NCBI RefSeq assembly: GCF_014205055.1
Contig: NZ_JACHMS010000001.1
Coordinates: 4,030,001-4,094,000, forward strand
Direction of reading: 5' to 3'
Origin: Streptomyces luteogriseus
Lineage (GTDB): Bacteria; Actinomycetota; Actinomycetes; Streptomycetales; Streptomycetaceae
DNA: 64,000 nt
This document shows positions 1-8,328 of this stretch, in pieces. The notes beneath the pieces were generated by a model that did not search any database, was not told the origin of the DNA, and saw only the letters and a program-made list of their open reading frames with translations. The number at the start of each line of letters is the position of its first letter. The first letter of the stretch is position 1. A program made the position numbers and the translations under genes.

Positions 1-31
1 AGGCCGATACCAGGTCGCTGGGAAGGTGCAC
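1..31 (-). CDS. possible 5' end of a truncated gene leaving the window
   Basis: A GTG at 31-29 on the minus strand opens ten codons (reading MHLPSDLVSA) that run off the left edge. A GGAGG sequence (complement of 37-41) lies five bases before it, which is good ribosome-binding spacing, and the start follows the oxidoreductase stop by about 40 bases, so it could be the next gene of the same unit. Nothing can be said of function. Confidence 0.4.
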   Translation of the reverse strand, partial: MHLPSDLVSA

Positions 32-73
32 GGGTGCCTCCGAAGGGGTGTCACGCGCTCGCGTCGCGGGTGG

Positions 74-1561
74 TCACAGGGTCGAAGATGTGGCCCTGGC
101 CTGTCCGGTGGCCAGGGCCATGGTGGTCAGCGAGGGATTCGCCGCACCGGATCGGGGAAAGGCGGCCGGCCCCGCGACGCGGACGGCCGGCAGGCACCGC
201 AGGGCTCCGTAGTCGTCGGCGACCGAGGACCCGAGCGGCAGCGTGCCGGACTCGTGGTCCACGCTGCCGAGGGGGTAGACGTAGGGGAAGAAGGCGATGC
301 CGTCGCCGTCGCCACGATGCGCACGGGCCCGCGTGCGGGCCGGGAGGTACTCAGGTGAGCCCGCTGCGAAGTGCCACTCGCCGGTGGGCAACGGTTTCCC
401 CGCCAACCGTTCCGCCAGTTCCCCCAACTGCCGCGTCTGGTGCCCGATCACGCAGTGGTCCCGCGCGCTGAACCGGACGTCCACGACGGCGGGGGCACCG
501 GGGGCCCTGGGGACGCGTACCGCCGAGTCGCCACCGACCTGCTCACCCATGGTCCACGCGGTGAGCAGCACCCGATCGGGATCGGAGGTCTCCGTGACGT
601 CCACGAAGAGGTTGGATTCCGTGGGGTCGGTCCTGGGGACGTAGCAGAGCGCATCGCCGGGCAGGCGCGGCAGAGCCAGCACGCGGCGTGGCACGGAGGC
701 GGTGAACCCCTGCACGATGTGGTCGTTCAGGCCTTCCAGCCGGCACTCGTCCGTCCCTGCCACCCGCATCATCAAGCGTCCCGCCAGTACGGTGGTCGGC
801 AGCGTGCCCGCCGCGAGGCACACGCGTTCCGCGACCAGGACCCGGTGGCTCCCGCCGGAGTCCAGTGTCAGGGCCACCCGGCCGGAGGCCGTCGGGGTCA
901 TCTCCAGCACCTCGCACCGCGCGTGCACCGGAGGCAGGCCCCCCGGCTCCTCCCTGAGCCAATGCTCTACCGGGGAGTACGGAACGCGGATGCCGGTGGC
1001 GCGGTCGAATCGAGCCGCCTGCGGCACCGTCCGGGCGAAGTAGCCCTGGGCGAGGAGCCACTTCAGCACAGCGGCCTCCAGGGGCCCCCGGGAGGCGTCC
1101 AGCGGCTCGCCGAGCCAGTCCTCCAACCGCCGTGCAGTGTCGGCGTACCACCCGCTGCCGCTCACGGAGCCCAGGGCGTCGACGACCGAAGGGGGCCATG
1201 CCCCGGCGCGCAGTACGTCGTTCTCGATCGGGAGGCACACACCGTGCCAGTAGAGCGAGCGGCCGCCGACCCGGCGCCGGATACCGGAGGAACGGTGGAA
1301 GTGGGGCGGACGGTTGCTGGACCAGGACCGGGCGAAGTACGGATCGGCTGCGGCCGTGTGCCACAGGCGCAGCCCGATGTCCCCGGGGAGGCTGTTCTTG
1401 TGCCGGAGATCGCCGACCGGTCCCGCTTCGAGAACCACACAGGACCGCACGCCTGACAAAGCCAGTTCCCGCGCCATGGTCAGCCCGGCGATGCCGGATC
1501 CGACGACGGCCACCTGGCAGCTCTCCGGTAAGTGCATCATCGCATCGCCCCCGGGTTTCAC
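74..1561 (-). CDS. FAD-dependent (GMC-like) oxidoreductase with a TTA codon
   Basis: The 495-residue product begins with a dinucleotide-binding signature (VAVVGSGIAGLTMARELALSG) near residues 17-38, and ends with a GAANPSLTTMALA segment typical of the substrate/FAD-closing part of GMC oxidoreductases, the glucose/cholesterol oxidase superfamily. The substrate is unknown. The GTG start overlaps the stop of the upstream membrane-protein gene by four bases (GTGA), so the two are probably translationally coupled; an in-frame ATG at 1540 preceded by GGGGGC is an alternative start. A leucine codon close to the start is TTA (1531-1529), which in Streptomyces needs the developmentally controlled bldA tRNA. 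Confidence 0.8.
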   Translation of the reverse strand: MKPGGDAMMHLPESCQVAVVGSGIAGLTMARELALSGVRSCVVLEAGPVGDLRHKNSLPGDIGLRLWHTAAADPYFARSWSSNRPPHFHRSSGIRRRVGGRSLYWHGVCLPIENDVLRAGAWPPSVVDALGSVSGSGWYADTARRLEDWLGEPLDASRGPLEAAVLKWLLAQGYFARTVPQAARFDRATGIRVPYSPVEHWLREEPGGLPPVHARCEVLEMTPTASGRVALTLDSGGSHRVLVAERVCLAAGTLPTTVLAGRLMMRVAGTDECRLEGLNDHIVQGFTASVPRRVLALPRLPGDALCYVPRTDPTESNLFVDVTETSDPDRVLLTAWTMGEQVGGDSAVRVPRAPGAPAVVDVRFSARDHCVIGHQTRQLGELAERLAGKPLPTGEWHFAAGSPEYLPARTRARAHRGDGDGIAFFPYVYPLGSVDHESGTLPLGSSVADDYGALRCLPAVRVAGPAAFPRSGAANPSLTTMALATGQARATSSTL

Positions 1562-2898
1562 TGATCGGCTGTCACATCGCGCCAGAGTGGCTGAGCACCC
1601 CGGAAATCGAGGTATTGGACCTTCGTGGGTGTTCCGGAAGAACCGTGGTGCGGATCGCGGCCCTCTGCCGGCAGGGTGTGTCGCTGTCTCGGCACCAGTG
1701 CGCCGTCCCGGCGCATGATCGGATATTCGACCTCCAGCACGCGGCAGAGCAATGCCGACACGTTCGCCTGGACGTTCCGGCCCGCCGTGGGGACGGGGCT
1801 GTGGAAGTTGCGCTCCGGGTCGGCGCGCATGATGTGCAGAATTTCAGCGAGAGCGCTGACGCATCCTGCTGTGGCGACCGAAGTGAGTCCTGCAACGAAC
1901 GTGCACCAGTGGGACTTTCCCATCGCGGCGGCGAACGGATTCCGGCAGGCAAGAATCATTCCATACGCAGGGTACATGCGGTCGTCGATGTCGTATGCGT
2001 CGGATTCAGCCAAGGGGAAAACGCCCGCAAGCCCGTCGAGATTCACATGCACGTAGGTCGATCCATAGTTCGCCACCCCTTTCCGTTCGCTTCGCATGCC
2101 CATCGCCAGCGGGACGCTGCTGGTGGGTGTGGCGAAAGAAGCGAACACCGTCTCGTACAGGGCGGCATGCCAGAAATTGACGTCGGGCCCGCCGACCACG
2201 ACGACATCGTGCTCCGCGAGCCGACGGGCGTCCACGCAGTGTTCCGGCATGAGCAGCGGAACCTCGTGCCCGGGTTCCGCCAGGGCGGCGGCCAGCCGCG
2301 CGGCGAAGGTGAGATCGCCTACGGCACCCGAATGGTCCCCGTCCGGGGCGCCGGCCGGCAGTTCCCTGCTGAAGGTGATGTCGGGGACGGGAACACCGAG
2401 TGCGTACCGGTCCAGTTGCACGAAGGAGTAGCCCTTGCGGTTGGCACGAATCGGAACCGGTAATTCACCCGGGTCGGGCAGGTCCCGGGATCCGCTCGGA
2501 ACGACGATCAACGGCGCATCGGAGGGAATCAGGGAGCGCAGGCCCCCGAGATACACCGGATCGTCCACCGCGGCCGACGCCACACGGCGTACTGGTGCTC
2601 CCGGCGTGACTTGCCGCATCGACGATCGCCGCGGAGCCAATTGGGAATCGGTGTAACTGGCGGCGAGCACCACGTACCGCAACCGCGCGGATGGCACGGC
2701 GAAGGCGCCGAGGAAGACGAGTGCGCCGACGATACACAGGGCCACATAGGACCACAGGGGCCACACCACCCCGGCTGCGGACAGGAATCCCGCCAGTACC
2801 GCGACGGAACTGACCGAACTGACCAGGGCACGCAAAAGGTGAGTTCGAACATGCCTGCGGACACGTTCGGTTCTTGTGGTGAGAAAGTTGCGCCCCAT
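1558..2898 (-). CDS. membrane-anchored protein of unknown function with a TTA codon
   Basis: The 446-residue protein has a basic N-terminus and two hydrophobic helices (about residues 21-40 and 46-68), then a long, probably cytoplasmic, soluble domain. I recognise no family. The soluble part has a VVVVGGPDVNFWHAAL stretch and scattered Cys and His residues. GGGAGGGT just before the ATG is a strong ribosome site. Codon use is less GC3-biased than in neighbours (GAA, GTT, ATT, CGT appear together), and one leucine is TTA (2463-2461). The four-base overlap with the oxidoreductase gene suggests that they work together. The low bias, TTA codon and adjacent transposase remnant fit horizontal acquisition. 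Confidence 0.7.
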   Translation of the reverse strand: MGRNFLTTRTERVRRHVRTHLLRALVSSVSSVAVLAGFLSAAGVVWPLWSYVALCIVGALVFLGAFAVPSARLRYVVLAASYTDSQLAPRRSSMRQVTPGAPVRRVASAAVDDPVYLGGLRSLIPSDAPLIVVPSGSRDLPDPGELPVPIRANRKGYSFVQLDRYALGVPVPDITFSRELPAGAPDGDHSGAVGDLTFAARLAAALAEPGHEVPLLMPEHCVDARRLAEHDVVVVGGPDVNFWHAALYETVFASFATPTSSVPLAMGMRSERKGVANYGSTYVHVNLDGLAGVFPLAESDAYDIDDRMYPAYGMILACRNPFAAAMGKSHWCTFVAGLTSVATAGCVSALAEILHIMRADPERNFHSPVPTAGRNVQANVSALLCRVLEVEYPIMRRDGALVPRQRHTLPAEGRDPHHGSSGTPTKVQYLDFRGAQPLWRDVTADQ

Positions 2899-2984
2899 AC
2901 CCTCCCCCGCGATAAATCACGCAGCCCGAGAGGGCGCCAAAAGAATATGCTCCTGTTCGGACCTCCTTTACAACCCCCCTGCGG

Positions 2985-3351
2985 TTGGCGGGTCTTCATG
3001 CGGGCGAAGACGTACTCGACCCGGGCACGGACCTGCTTGTGGGACTTGTTGTGTTCCTCCAGTCCGGAAGCTCGGTCAGGCGGCGTATTCGGCGCCGGAC
3101 TCCTGCCATGCCTTGCGGTCGTTGCGGTTCCCGGCGAGCGGCCGGCCGACCACGAGGACCAGGCGGGTGTCAGCAACGATGACACCTTGGTGGTCGGCCG
3201 GGCATCGGTAGTTCTTCGACCGCTCGGCGATGCTGTGGTCGGACGCCCCCGAGGCGGCCTGACCAGCAAGATTCTCCTGGCCCGCGACGGTGCCGGCACG
3301 GCCTCGCACGTCCTGGGCGCCAAGGGTTGCAGCTCCAGAGCAAATCCACAC
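2985..3351 (-). pseudogene. decayed IS5-family transposase remnant
   Basis: Two minus-strand frames carry consecutive pieces of an IS5-type DDE transposase. One frame (about 3351-3076) reads HSIAERSKNY, then an ADTRLVLVVGRPLAGNRND core. After a frameshift, the other (about 3060-2985) reads EEHNKSHKQVRARVEYVFAR, the typical C-terminal block. The N-terminal helical region and the extreme C-terminus are missing, and no inverted repeats or target duplication are apparent, so the element is dead. It separates the TTA-containing pair from the ABC-transporter locus. Confidence 0.8.
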
Positions 3352-3417
3352 CTGGCCGAGTCGGCGCGATCAAGCCACACCACCCCCGAGCGTGGGCGTG
3401 ACATCCGGCGACAGAAC

Positions 3418-3921
3418 CTAGGGGCCCTCCGGCCCGAACATCTCGTCGCGGTGCACCCGCCAGCGCTCCATCAGCGCGGCGAGTTCACCGTCGAAGAACT
3501 CGAAGAACGCCAGCGTCTCGGACAGGCGGCGGCCGGCCGGGGTGTCGGCGCCGAGGCTGGTGACGCCCTCGCGCAGGGCGCCCTCCCAGCGCTTGAGGAC
3601 GGCGTCGCGGTTGGTCAGGGCCTCGTACCACTGGTCGCCGTGCACCCGGTAGCGCTCCCGGCGCGAGCCCGGCTCCCGTTCGCGGGAGACCATGTGCGTC
3701 TGGGCCAGGTAGCGCACCGCACCGGACACCGCCGCGGGGCTGATCCGCAGCTGTTCCCCCAGCTCGGCGGAGGTCATCGAGCCCGTGTCGGAGGACAGGA
3801 GCGCGGCGAAGACCCGGGCGGGCATGCGCGTCATCCCCGCCTCGACGAGCTGCGCCGCGAAGGACTCCACGAACCTCGACACGACCTCCGCGTCCCGGCC
3901 GGTACCGGTTGATTCCGTCAT
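3418..3921 (-). CDS. GbsR/MarR-type transcriptional regulator
   Basis: The 167-residue protein has a winged helix-turn-helix around residues 40-95: SAELGEQLRISPAAVSGAV is the recognition-helix region, followed by a basic wing (SREREPGSRRERYRV). A helical C-terminal dimer segment follows. Regulators of this type commonly sit divergent to an exporter and repress it. Here the ABC operon starts 75 bases away on the other strand, with palindromic sequence between them. The ATG at 3921 is used; an in-frame ATG at 3930 is possible. The ligand cannot be read from the sequence. Confidence 0.85.
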   Translation of the reverse strand: MTESTGTGRDAEVVSRFVESFAAQLVEAGMTRMPARVFAALLSSDTGSMTSAELGEQLRISPAAVSGAVRYLAQTHMVSREREPGSRRERYRVHGDQWYEALTNRDAVLKRWEGALREGVTSLGADTPAGRRLSETLAFFEFFDGELAALMERWRVHRDEMFGPEGP

Positions 3922-3946
3922 GCACCTCATCCTATCCGCGATTCAC

Positions 3947-3983
3947 ACGCTTCCTTAACTTCACAAATTTCTGAAAGAAGCGT
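3947..3983. promoter_or_regulatory. candidate operator between regulator and ABC operon
   Basis: The divergent spacer has a perfect 7-bp inverted repeat, ACGCTTC (3947-3953) and GAAGCGT (3977-3983). Between its arms lies a shorter palindrome TTCA-N8-TGAA (about 3960-3975). This AT-rich stretch is the obvious site for the adjacent MarR-type protein to control both promoters. The role is inferred from position and symmetry. Confidence 0.55.
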
Positions 3984-3995
3984 ACGTTCTGGAGC

Positions 3996-4901
3996 ATGAC
4001 GAAGGCCATCACCGTCTCCGGACTGCACAAGTCCTTCGGGCGGACGCATGCTCTCGACGGGCTCGACCTGGAGGTCGCCGCCGGCGAGGTCCACGGCTTC
4101 CTCGGCCCCAACGGCTCCGGGAAGTCCACCACCATCCGGGTCCTGCTCGGCCTGCTGCGCGCCGACTCGGGCGCAGCGCAGGTCCTCGGCCGCGACCCGT
4201 GGAAGGACGCGGTGGAGGTGCACCGCCGCATCGCCTACGTCCCCGGGGACGTCACGCTGTGGCGCAACCTCTCCGGCGGCGAGGTCATCGACCTCTACGG
4301 CCGGCTGCGCGGAGGGCTCGACGCGAGGCGCCGCGCGGAGCTGATCGAGCGCTTCGAACTCGACCCCACCAAGAAGGGCCGCACGTACTCCAAGGGCAAC
4401 CGGCAGAAGGTCGCCCTGGTCGCCGCCTTCGCCTCCGACGTCGACCTGCTGATCCTGGACGAGCCGACCTCGGGTCTGGACCCGCTGATGGAGGAGGTCT
4501 TCCAGGCGTGCGTCGAGGAGGAACGCGACCGGGGCCGTACGGTCCTGCTCTCCTCCCACATCCTCAGCGAGGTCGAGGAGCTGTGCGACCGCGTGAGCAT
4601 CATCCGCGGCGGCCGTACGGTCGAGAGCGGTTCGCTCGCCGACCTGCGCCATCTGACCCGGACCAGCGTCGTCGCCGAGCTCGCCGGCCCGCCCGACGGC
4701 CTGGCCGAACTGCCCGGCGTGCACGACCTCGACGTGCAGGGGCACCGCGTCCGGCTCCAGGTCGACACCGACCGGCTGAACGGCGTCCTGCGGTCGCTGA
4801 GCGAGTCGGGCGTACGGTCGCTGACGTCGACACCGCCCACGCTGGAGGAGCTGTTCCTGCGGCACTACCAGGACGAGCCGGACGCGGCGGTGGCCCGATG
4901 A
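3996..4901 (+). CDS. ABC exporter ATP-binding subunit
   Basis: A 301-residue ATPase with Walker A (GPNGSGKST, about residue 37), a signature-like SKGNRQKV (about 130) and Walker B plus D-loop (LLILDEPTSGLDP, about 150), followed by the H-loop SSHILSE. A C-terminal extension of about 90 residues resembles DrrA/CcmA-type drug exporter ATPases. The next gene overlaps by four bases (ATGA) and encodes the membrane partner. GGAG precedes the ATG. Expression is probably controlled by the divergent regulator. The substrate is unknown; a lipophilic drug or metabolite is likely from the family. Confidence 0.92.
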   Translation: MTKAITVSGLHKSFGRTHALDGLDLEVAAGEVHGFLGPNGSGKSTTIRVLLGLLRADSGAAQVLGRDPWKDAVEVHRRIAYVPGDVTLWRNLSGGEVIDLYGRLRGGLDARRRAELIERFELDPTKKGRTYSKGNRQKVALVAAFASDVDLLILDEPTSGLDPLMEEVFQACVEEERDRGRTVLLSSHILSEVEELCDRVSIIRGGRTVESGSLADLRHLTRTSVVAELAGPPDGLAELPGVHDLDVQGHRVRLQVDTDRLNGVLRSLSESGVRSLTSTPPTLEELFLRHYQDEPDAAVAR

Positions 4902-6496
4902 CCACGTTCGCGGTACGGCCCGGCAGTTCACGCCCCCTGGCCGGCACGGGCACCCTGCTGCGGTTCGCCCTGCGCCGCGACCGGGTGATGATCCCCGTGT
5001 GGATCGCGGTGAACGCGCTGATGGTCCTCTCCATGCCGGGCACCCTGGAGGGCCTGTACGGCACCCCGGCCGAACGCGCCGACCTGATCCGGCAGATGGA
5101 GACCAACTCCTCGCTGCGCGCGATGGTCGGCCCGGTCTTCGGCGACTCGCTGGGCGCCCTGACGGCCTGGCGCGTGGGCGTCTACGCCGGTGCCCTGGCC
5201 GCCGTGATGAGCCTGCTGATCGTCGTACGGCACACCCGGGACGAGGAGGAGAGCGGCCGTCAGGAGCTGGTGGCGTCCGGGATGGTGGGCCGCCGGGCCT
5301 CTCTGACGGCGGCCCTGCTCGCGGCGGCGGTCGCGAACGGGGTGCTGGCGCTGCTGGTGACGGCCGGGCTGGCCGGGCAGGGCGCGACCGGCGCCCTGGC
5401 CCTCGGGCTGGGGATCGCCGCCGTCGGGATGGTCTTCGCCACGATGGCCGCGATCGTCGCGCAGCTGACGGAGAGCGCACGGCTGGCGCGCGGCCTGACG
5501 GCGGCGGTGCTCGGCGCCGCGTTCGTCCTGCGCGCGGCGGGCGACTCGGCGACGGACGACGGCTCGTCGGTCCTGACCCGGCTGTCGCCGCTGGGCTGGC
5601 TGGAGAACCTGCGGCCGTACGCGTACGAGCGCTGGTGGGTGCTGGCCCTGTTCGCCGGGGCGGTGGCCCTCCAGGGCGCGGTGGCCTACGCCCTGGCCGG
5701 CCGCCGGGACCTCGGCATGAGCTTCCTGCCGACCCGGCCGGGCCCGGCATCCGGCCGGCTGGGCAGCGCGGGCGCCCTGGCCTGGCGGTTGCAGCGGGGC
5801 GGCGTGCTGGGCTGGAGCATCGGCTTCTTCCTGGCCGGGGTCGTCTACGGCGGCATGACCGACGGCGCGGCCGACCTGGTGGGCGACAACGCGGGCGCAC
5901 GGCGCATCATCGAGCGCATGGGCGGCCAGTCCGGCCTGACGGACGCGTTCCTGGCGTCGATGGTCGGGATGCTGGGGCTGATCGCGGCGCTGTACATCGT
6001 GGCGTCGGTGCTGCGCCTGCACGGCGAGGAGACCTCGGGGCGGGCGGAACCGGTCCTGGCGAACGCGGTGGGGCGGGTGCGCTGGGCCGCCGGTCATCTG
6101 GTGATCGCCTTCGGCGGCGCCGCCCTGATCATGCTGCTGGCCGGGCTCGGCCTCGCCGTCGGCTACGGCAGGGAGACCGGCCCGATCCTGGGGGCGTGCC
6201 TGGTGCAGCTCCCGGCGGTGTGGGTGGTCGGCGGGGTGGCGGCGCTGCTGCACGGGGTCCTGCCCCGGGCGGCCCTGGCGGCGTGGGGCATCGCCGGGGC
6301 CGTGCTCCTGATCGGCTGGGTCGGGCCCGCGCTGGACGTACCGCAGGCCGTGCTGGACGTCTCGCCGTTCGGGCACCTGCCGAAGCTGCCGGGCGGAGCC
6401 ATGGACTGGGGGCCGGTGCTGGTACTGACCGGGCTGGCGGTGCTGCTGGTCGCCGGAGGGCTGGCCGGGTTGCGCAGGCGGGACATGACCACGTGA
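4898..6496 (+). CDS. ABC exporter permease, large multi-span subunit
   Basis: A 532-residue integral membrane protein with about 12 hydrophobic helices in two similar halves (one set at about residues 30-300, a second at 310-530), as in the fused permeases paired with DrrA-like ATPases in actinomycetes. The open frame extends far upstream, but the ATG at 4898 overlapping the ATPase stop (ATGA) is the coupled start; upstream sequence in this frame is only a shadow of the ATPase gene. The stop codon forms part of the hairpin shared with the convergent P450 gene. Confidence 0.9.
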   Translation: MTTFAVRPGSSRPLAGTGTLLRFALRRDRVMIPVWIAVNALMVLSMPGTLEGLYGTPAERADLIRQMETNSSLRAMVGPVFGDSLGALTAWRVGVYAGALAAVMSLLIVVRHTRDEEESGRQELVASGMVGRRASLTAALLAAAVANGVLALLVTAGLAGQGATGALALGLGIAAVGMVFATMAAIVAQLTESARLARGLTAAVLGAAFVLRAAGDSATDDGSSVLTRLSPLGWLENLRPYAYERWWVLALFAGAVALQGAVAYALAGRRDLGMSFLPTRPGPASGRLGSAGALAWRLQRGGVLGWSIGFFLAGVVYGGMTDGAADLVGDNAGARRIIERMGGQSGLTDAFLASMVGMLGLIAALYIVASVLRLHGEETSGRAEPVLANAVGRVRWAAGHLVIAFGGAALIMLLAGLGLAVGYGRETGPILGACLVQLPAVWVVGGVAALLHGVLPRAALAAWGIAGAVLLIGWVGPALDVPQAVLDVSPFGHLPKLPGGAMDWGPVLVLTGLAVLLVAGGLAGLRRRDMTT

Positions 6497-6523
6497 TCGG
6501 TACCCGTCGACGCGTACCGATCA
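6494..6523. terminator. bidirectional hairpin overlapping two convergent stop codons
   Basis: A near-perfect 30-bp palindrome: TGATCGGTAC (6494-6503) pairs with GTACCGATCA (6514-6523), with CGTCGACG at the centre and one mismatched pair. The TGA of the permease and the TGA of the P450 gene are the ends of the arms. It can stop transcription from both sides. Confidence 0.8.
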
Positions 6524-7726
6524 CCCCACCTCCACGGCCAGCCCCTCCAGCCCCCTGATCACGAAGTTCGGCTTCCTCTCGGGCTCGGCCGCGAGGCGCA
6601 GGGTCGGGGCCTTCTCCAGCAGCGCCCCCATCGAGGCGGCCAGTTCGATGCGGGCCAGCGGTGCGCCGATGCAGTAGTGGATGCCGGCGCTGAAGGAGAT
6701 GTGGGGGTTGTCCGGGCGGGTGAGGTCGAGCGCGGACGGGTTCCGGAACACCCCCGGGTCGTGGTTGGCGGAGCCGAAGAGCATGGCGATCTCCGCGCCA
6801 CGCGGGATCGTCGTGCCGGCGATCTCGATCTCGTCCAGGACCCAGCGTTCGAACAGCTGGAGCGGGGTGTCGTACCGCATCAGTTCCTCGATCGCGGAGG
6901 GGATGAGCGTGTGGTCCGCGCGCAGCAGCTCCAGCTGGGACGGGTTGCGGAACAGGGCGTACCAGCCGTTGACCGTGGCGTTCACCGTGGCCTCGTGCCC
7001 GGCGTTGAGCAGCAGCACGCAGGTGGAGATCATCTCCTGCTCGGTGAGCCGGTCGCCCTCGTCGTGGGCCTCGATGAGCCCGGAGACGAGGTCATCGCCC
7101 GGCTCCTTGCGGCGGGCCGCGATCAGGTCGCGCAGGTAGTCGGAGAACTCCACCGACGCCCGGACCGCCTTCGCCGCCGTGTCCTCGGACGGGCTCAGTT
7201 CGTACATCCCGCAGATGTCCGCCGACCAGGGGCGCAGCGGGGCCCGGTCGGACTCCGGGATGCCGAGCATCTCGGCGATCACCGCGACGGGCAGGGGCTC
7301 GGCGACGTCCTTCAGCAGATCGCCGCCGCCCGCCTCGACCAGCGCGGACGCCAGGTCGTCGGCCAGGCCCCGCACATACGGCTTCAGCCGCTCCACGGTG
7401 CGCGGCGTGAACGCCTTCGACACCAGGCGGCGGATCCGGGTGTGGTCCGGCGGCTCCAGGTCGAGCATCCCGTGGTCGTTGAGCGTGTGGAACGGCTCGT
7501 GCTCCGGCGGGGGCGCCGTGCGGCCGAACTCCTCGTGCGTGAACCGGTGCTGGTACGTCCGGCCCAGACGCCGGTCGCGCAGCAGTGCCGAGACGTCCGC
7601 GTGGTGCGGGACGAGCCACTGGTCCGTGGGCTCGAACCAGTGCACGCGGCCCCGGGCACGCAGCTCGGCGTAGGCGGGGTACGGGTCGGCGAGGAACGCC
7701 GGGTCCCACGGGTCGAATGCAGCCAT
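6521..7726 (-). CDS. cytochrome P450, CYP107-like
   Basis: A 401-residue soluble bacterial P450. The I-helix oxygen-activation motif is AGHEAT (about residue 243), the K-helix ExxR is EELMR, and the haem-binding loop FSAGIHYCIG places the axial cysteine at about residue 352. Length and motifs fit class I P450s that need a ferredoxin and reductase; neither is encoded nearby. Position and sequence recall S. coelicolor SCO3636 (CYP107P1), from memory. It is convergent with the exporter, so co-expression with it is not implied. The substrate is unknown. Confidence 0.93.
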   Translation of the reverse strand: MAAFDPWDPAFLADPYPAYAELRARGRVHWFEPTDQWLVPHHADVSALLRDRRLGRTYQHRFTHEEFGRTAPPPEHEPFHTLNDHGMLDLEPPDHTRIRRLVSKAFTPRTVERLKPYVRGLADDLASALVEAGGGDLLKDVAEPLPVAVIAEMLGIPESDRAPLRPWSADICGMYELSPSEDTAAKAVRASVEFSDYLRDLIAARRKEPGDDLVSGLIEAHDEGDRLTEQEMISTCVLLLNAGHEATVNATVNGWYALFRNPSQLELLRADHTLIPSAIEELMRYDTPLQLFERWVLDEIEIAGTTIPRGAEIAMLFGSANHDPGVFRNPSALDLTRPDNPHISFSAGIHYCIGAPLARIELAASMGALLEKAPTLRLAAEPERKPNFVIRGLEGLAVEVG

Positions 7727-7796
7727 GCCGGGACGCTAGCCCCAGAACCCCGTCCCTGACCAGGGGTGTTCCCTCACACGACAGGGACACGACGGG

Positions 7797-7822
7797 AACG
7801 ATCTTGCGACATCAAGATCGTT
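7797..7822. promoter_or_regulatory. 26-bp perfect palindrome upstream of the SH3-like gene
   Basis: AACGATCTTG (7797-7806) and CAAGATCGTT (7813-7822) are exact inverted repeats separated by six bases. The site lies about 50 bases before the start of the secreted SH3-like gene and about 70 bases before the divergent P450 start, so it may serve either. The symmetry suits a MarR- or TetR-type dimer; which protein binds is unknown. Confidence 0.6.
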
Positions 7823-7873
7823 AAGCTGGCCGGGCCGTGTGAGCGGCACGAGTCTTCGCAAGGAAAGAACGTC

Positions 7874-8251
7874 ATGACACAGCAGCGAGCCAAGCTCCGC
7901 ACCCGCGTCCCCGCCCGTCTGGCCGCCTCGGCCGTGCTGGCCCTGTCGCTGACCGCCGGCGCGGTGGCGGCCGGCGCCCCGGCCGCCACCGCCGCCGAGA
8001 TGCCCTGCAAGCCGCGCGTCTACTACTACGTCTACAAGGGCAGCGGCGTGAACTTCCGCACGGGCGCCGGCCCCGGCTACGCGTCCAAGGGCCTCCTGCA
8101 CAAGAACGACTGGGGCAAGAAGCTCGCCACCAAGGGCTCCTGGATCAAGCTGCAGCTCGGCCAGAAGTCCCGGAGCGGGCTGGCCAAGGGCACCACCGGC
8201 TGGGTCTCCAAGTCCTACGTCAGCGACTGCACGCCGATGCAGCTGGACTGA
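7874..8251 (+). CDS. small secreted SH3-like protein
   Basis: A 125-residue precursor. The N-terminus is basic, followed by a hydrophobic stretch and an AxA-type cleavage region (APAATAAEM, about residue 37), so Sec export is expected. The mature part reads as one bacterial SH3 domain (GVNFRTGAGPGYASKG, then WIKLQL and GWVSKSYV) with two cysteines (PCKP near the N-terminus, SDCTP near the C-terminus) that could form a disulphide. Such domains bind cell-wall peptides or other ligands. The start follows AGGAAAG; a longer reading frame upstream lacks a ribosome site and covers the palindrome. Confidence 0.85.
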   Translation: MTQQRAKLRTRVPARLAASAVLALSLTAGAVAAGAPAATAAEMPCKPRVYYYVYKGSGVNFRTGAGPGYASKGLLHKNDWGKKLATKGSWIKLQLGQKSRSGLAKGTTGWVSKSYVSDCTPMQLD

Positions 8252-8260
8252 TCCGTCCGC

Positions 8261-8291
8261 GTCGCCCCGGGGCCAGGGCCTGCGGGGCGAC
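8261..8291. terminator. terminator between convergent genes
   Basis: GTCGCCCCG (8261-8269) pairs with CGGGGCGAC (8283-8291) around a 13-base GC-rich loop. It lies ten bases after the SH3-like gene and 37 bases beyond the stop of the convergent response-regulator gene. Confidence 0.6.
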
Positions 8292-8328
8292 GTCCCCCGG
8301 CTGTGCGGGACGGCTGTCCGCGCCAGGG

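Noticed and set aside
4199..4897. Upstream extension of the ABC permease frame
   Set aside because: Only a shadow of the ATPase gene in another frame; the coupled ATG at 4898 explains the real start.
3927..5900. 657-codon minus-strand frame opposite the ABC exporter genes
   Set aside because: Shadow of two clear ABC genes; Arg/Pro/Ser low complexity.
6521..8251. P450 plus exporter as a biosynthetic gene cluster
   Set aside because: No synthase, cyclase or other core biosynthetic gene is present nearby; the genes are convergent and separated by a terminator.
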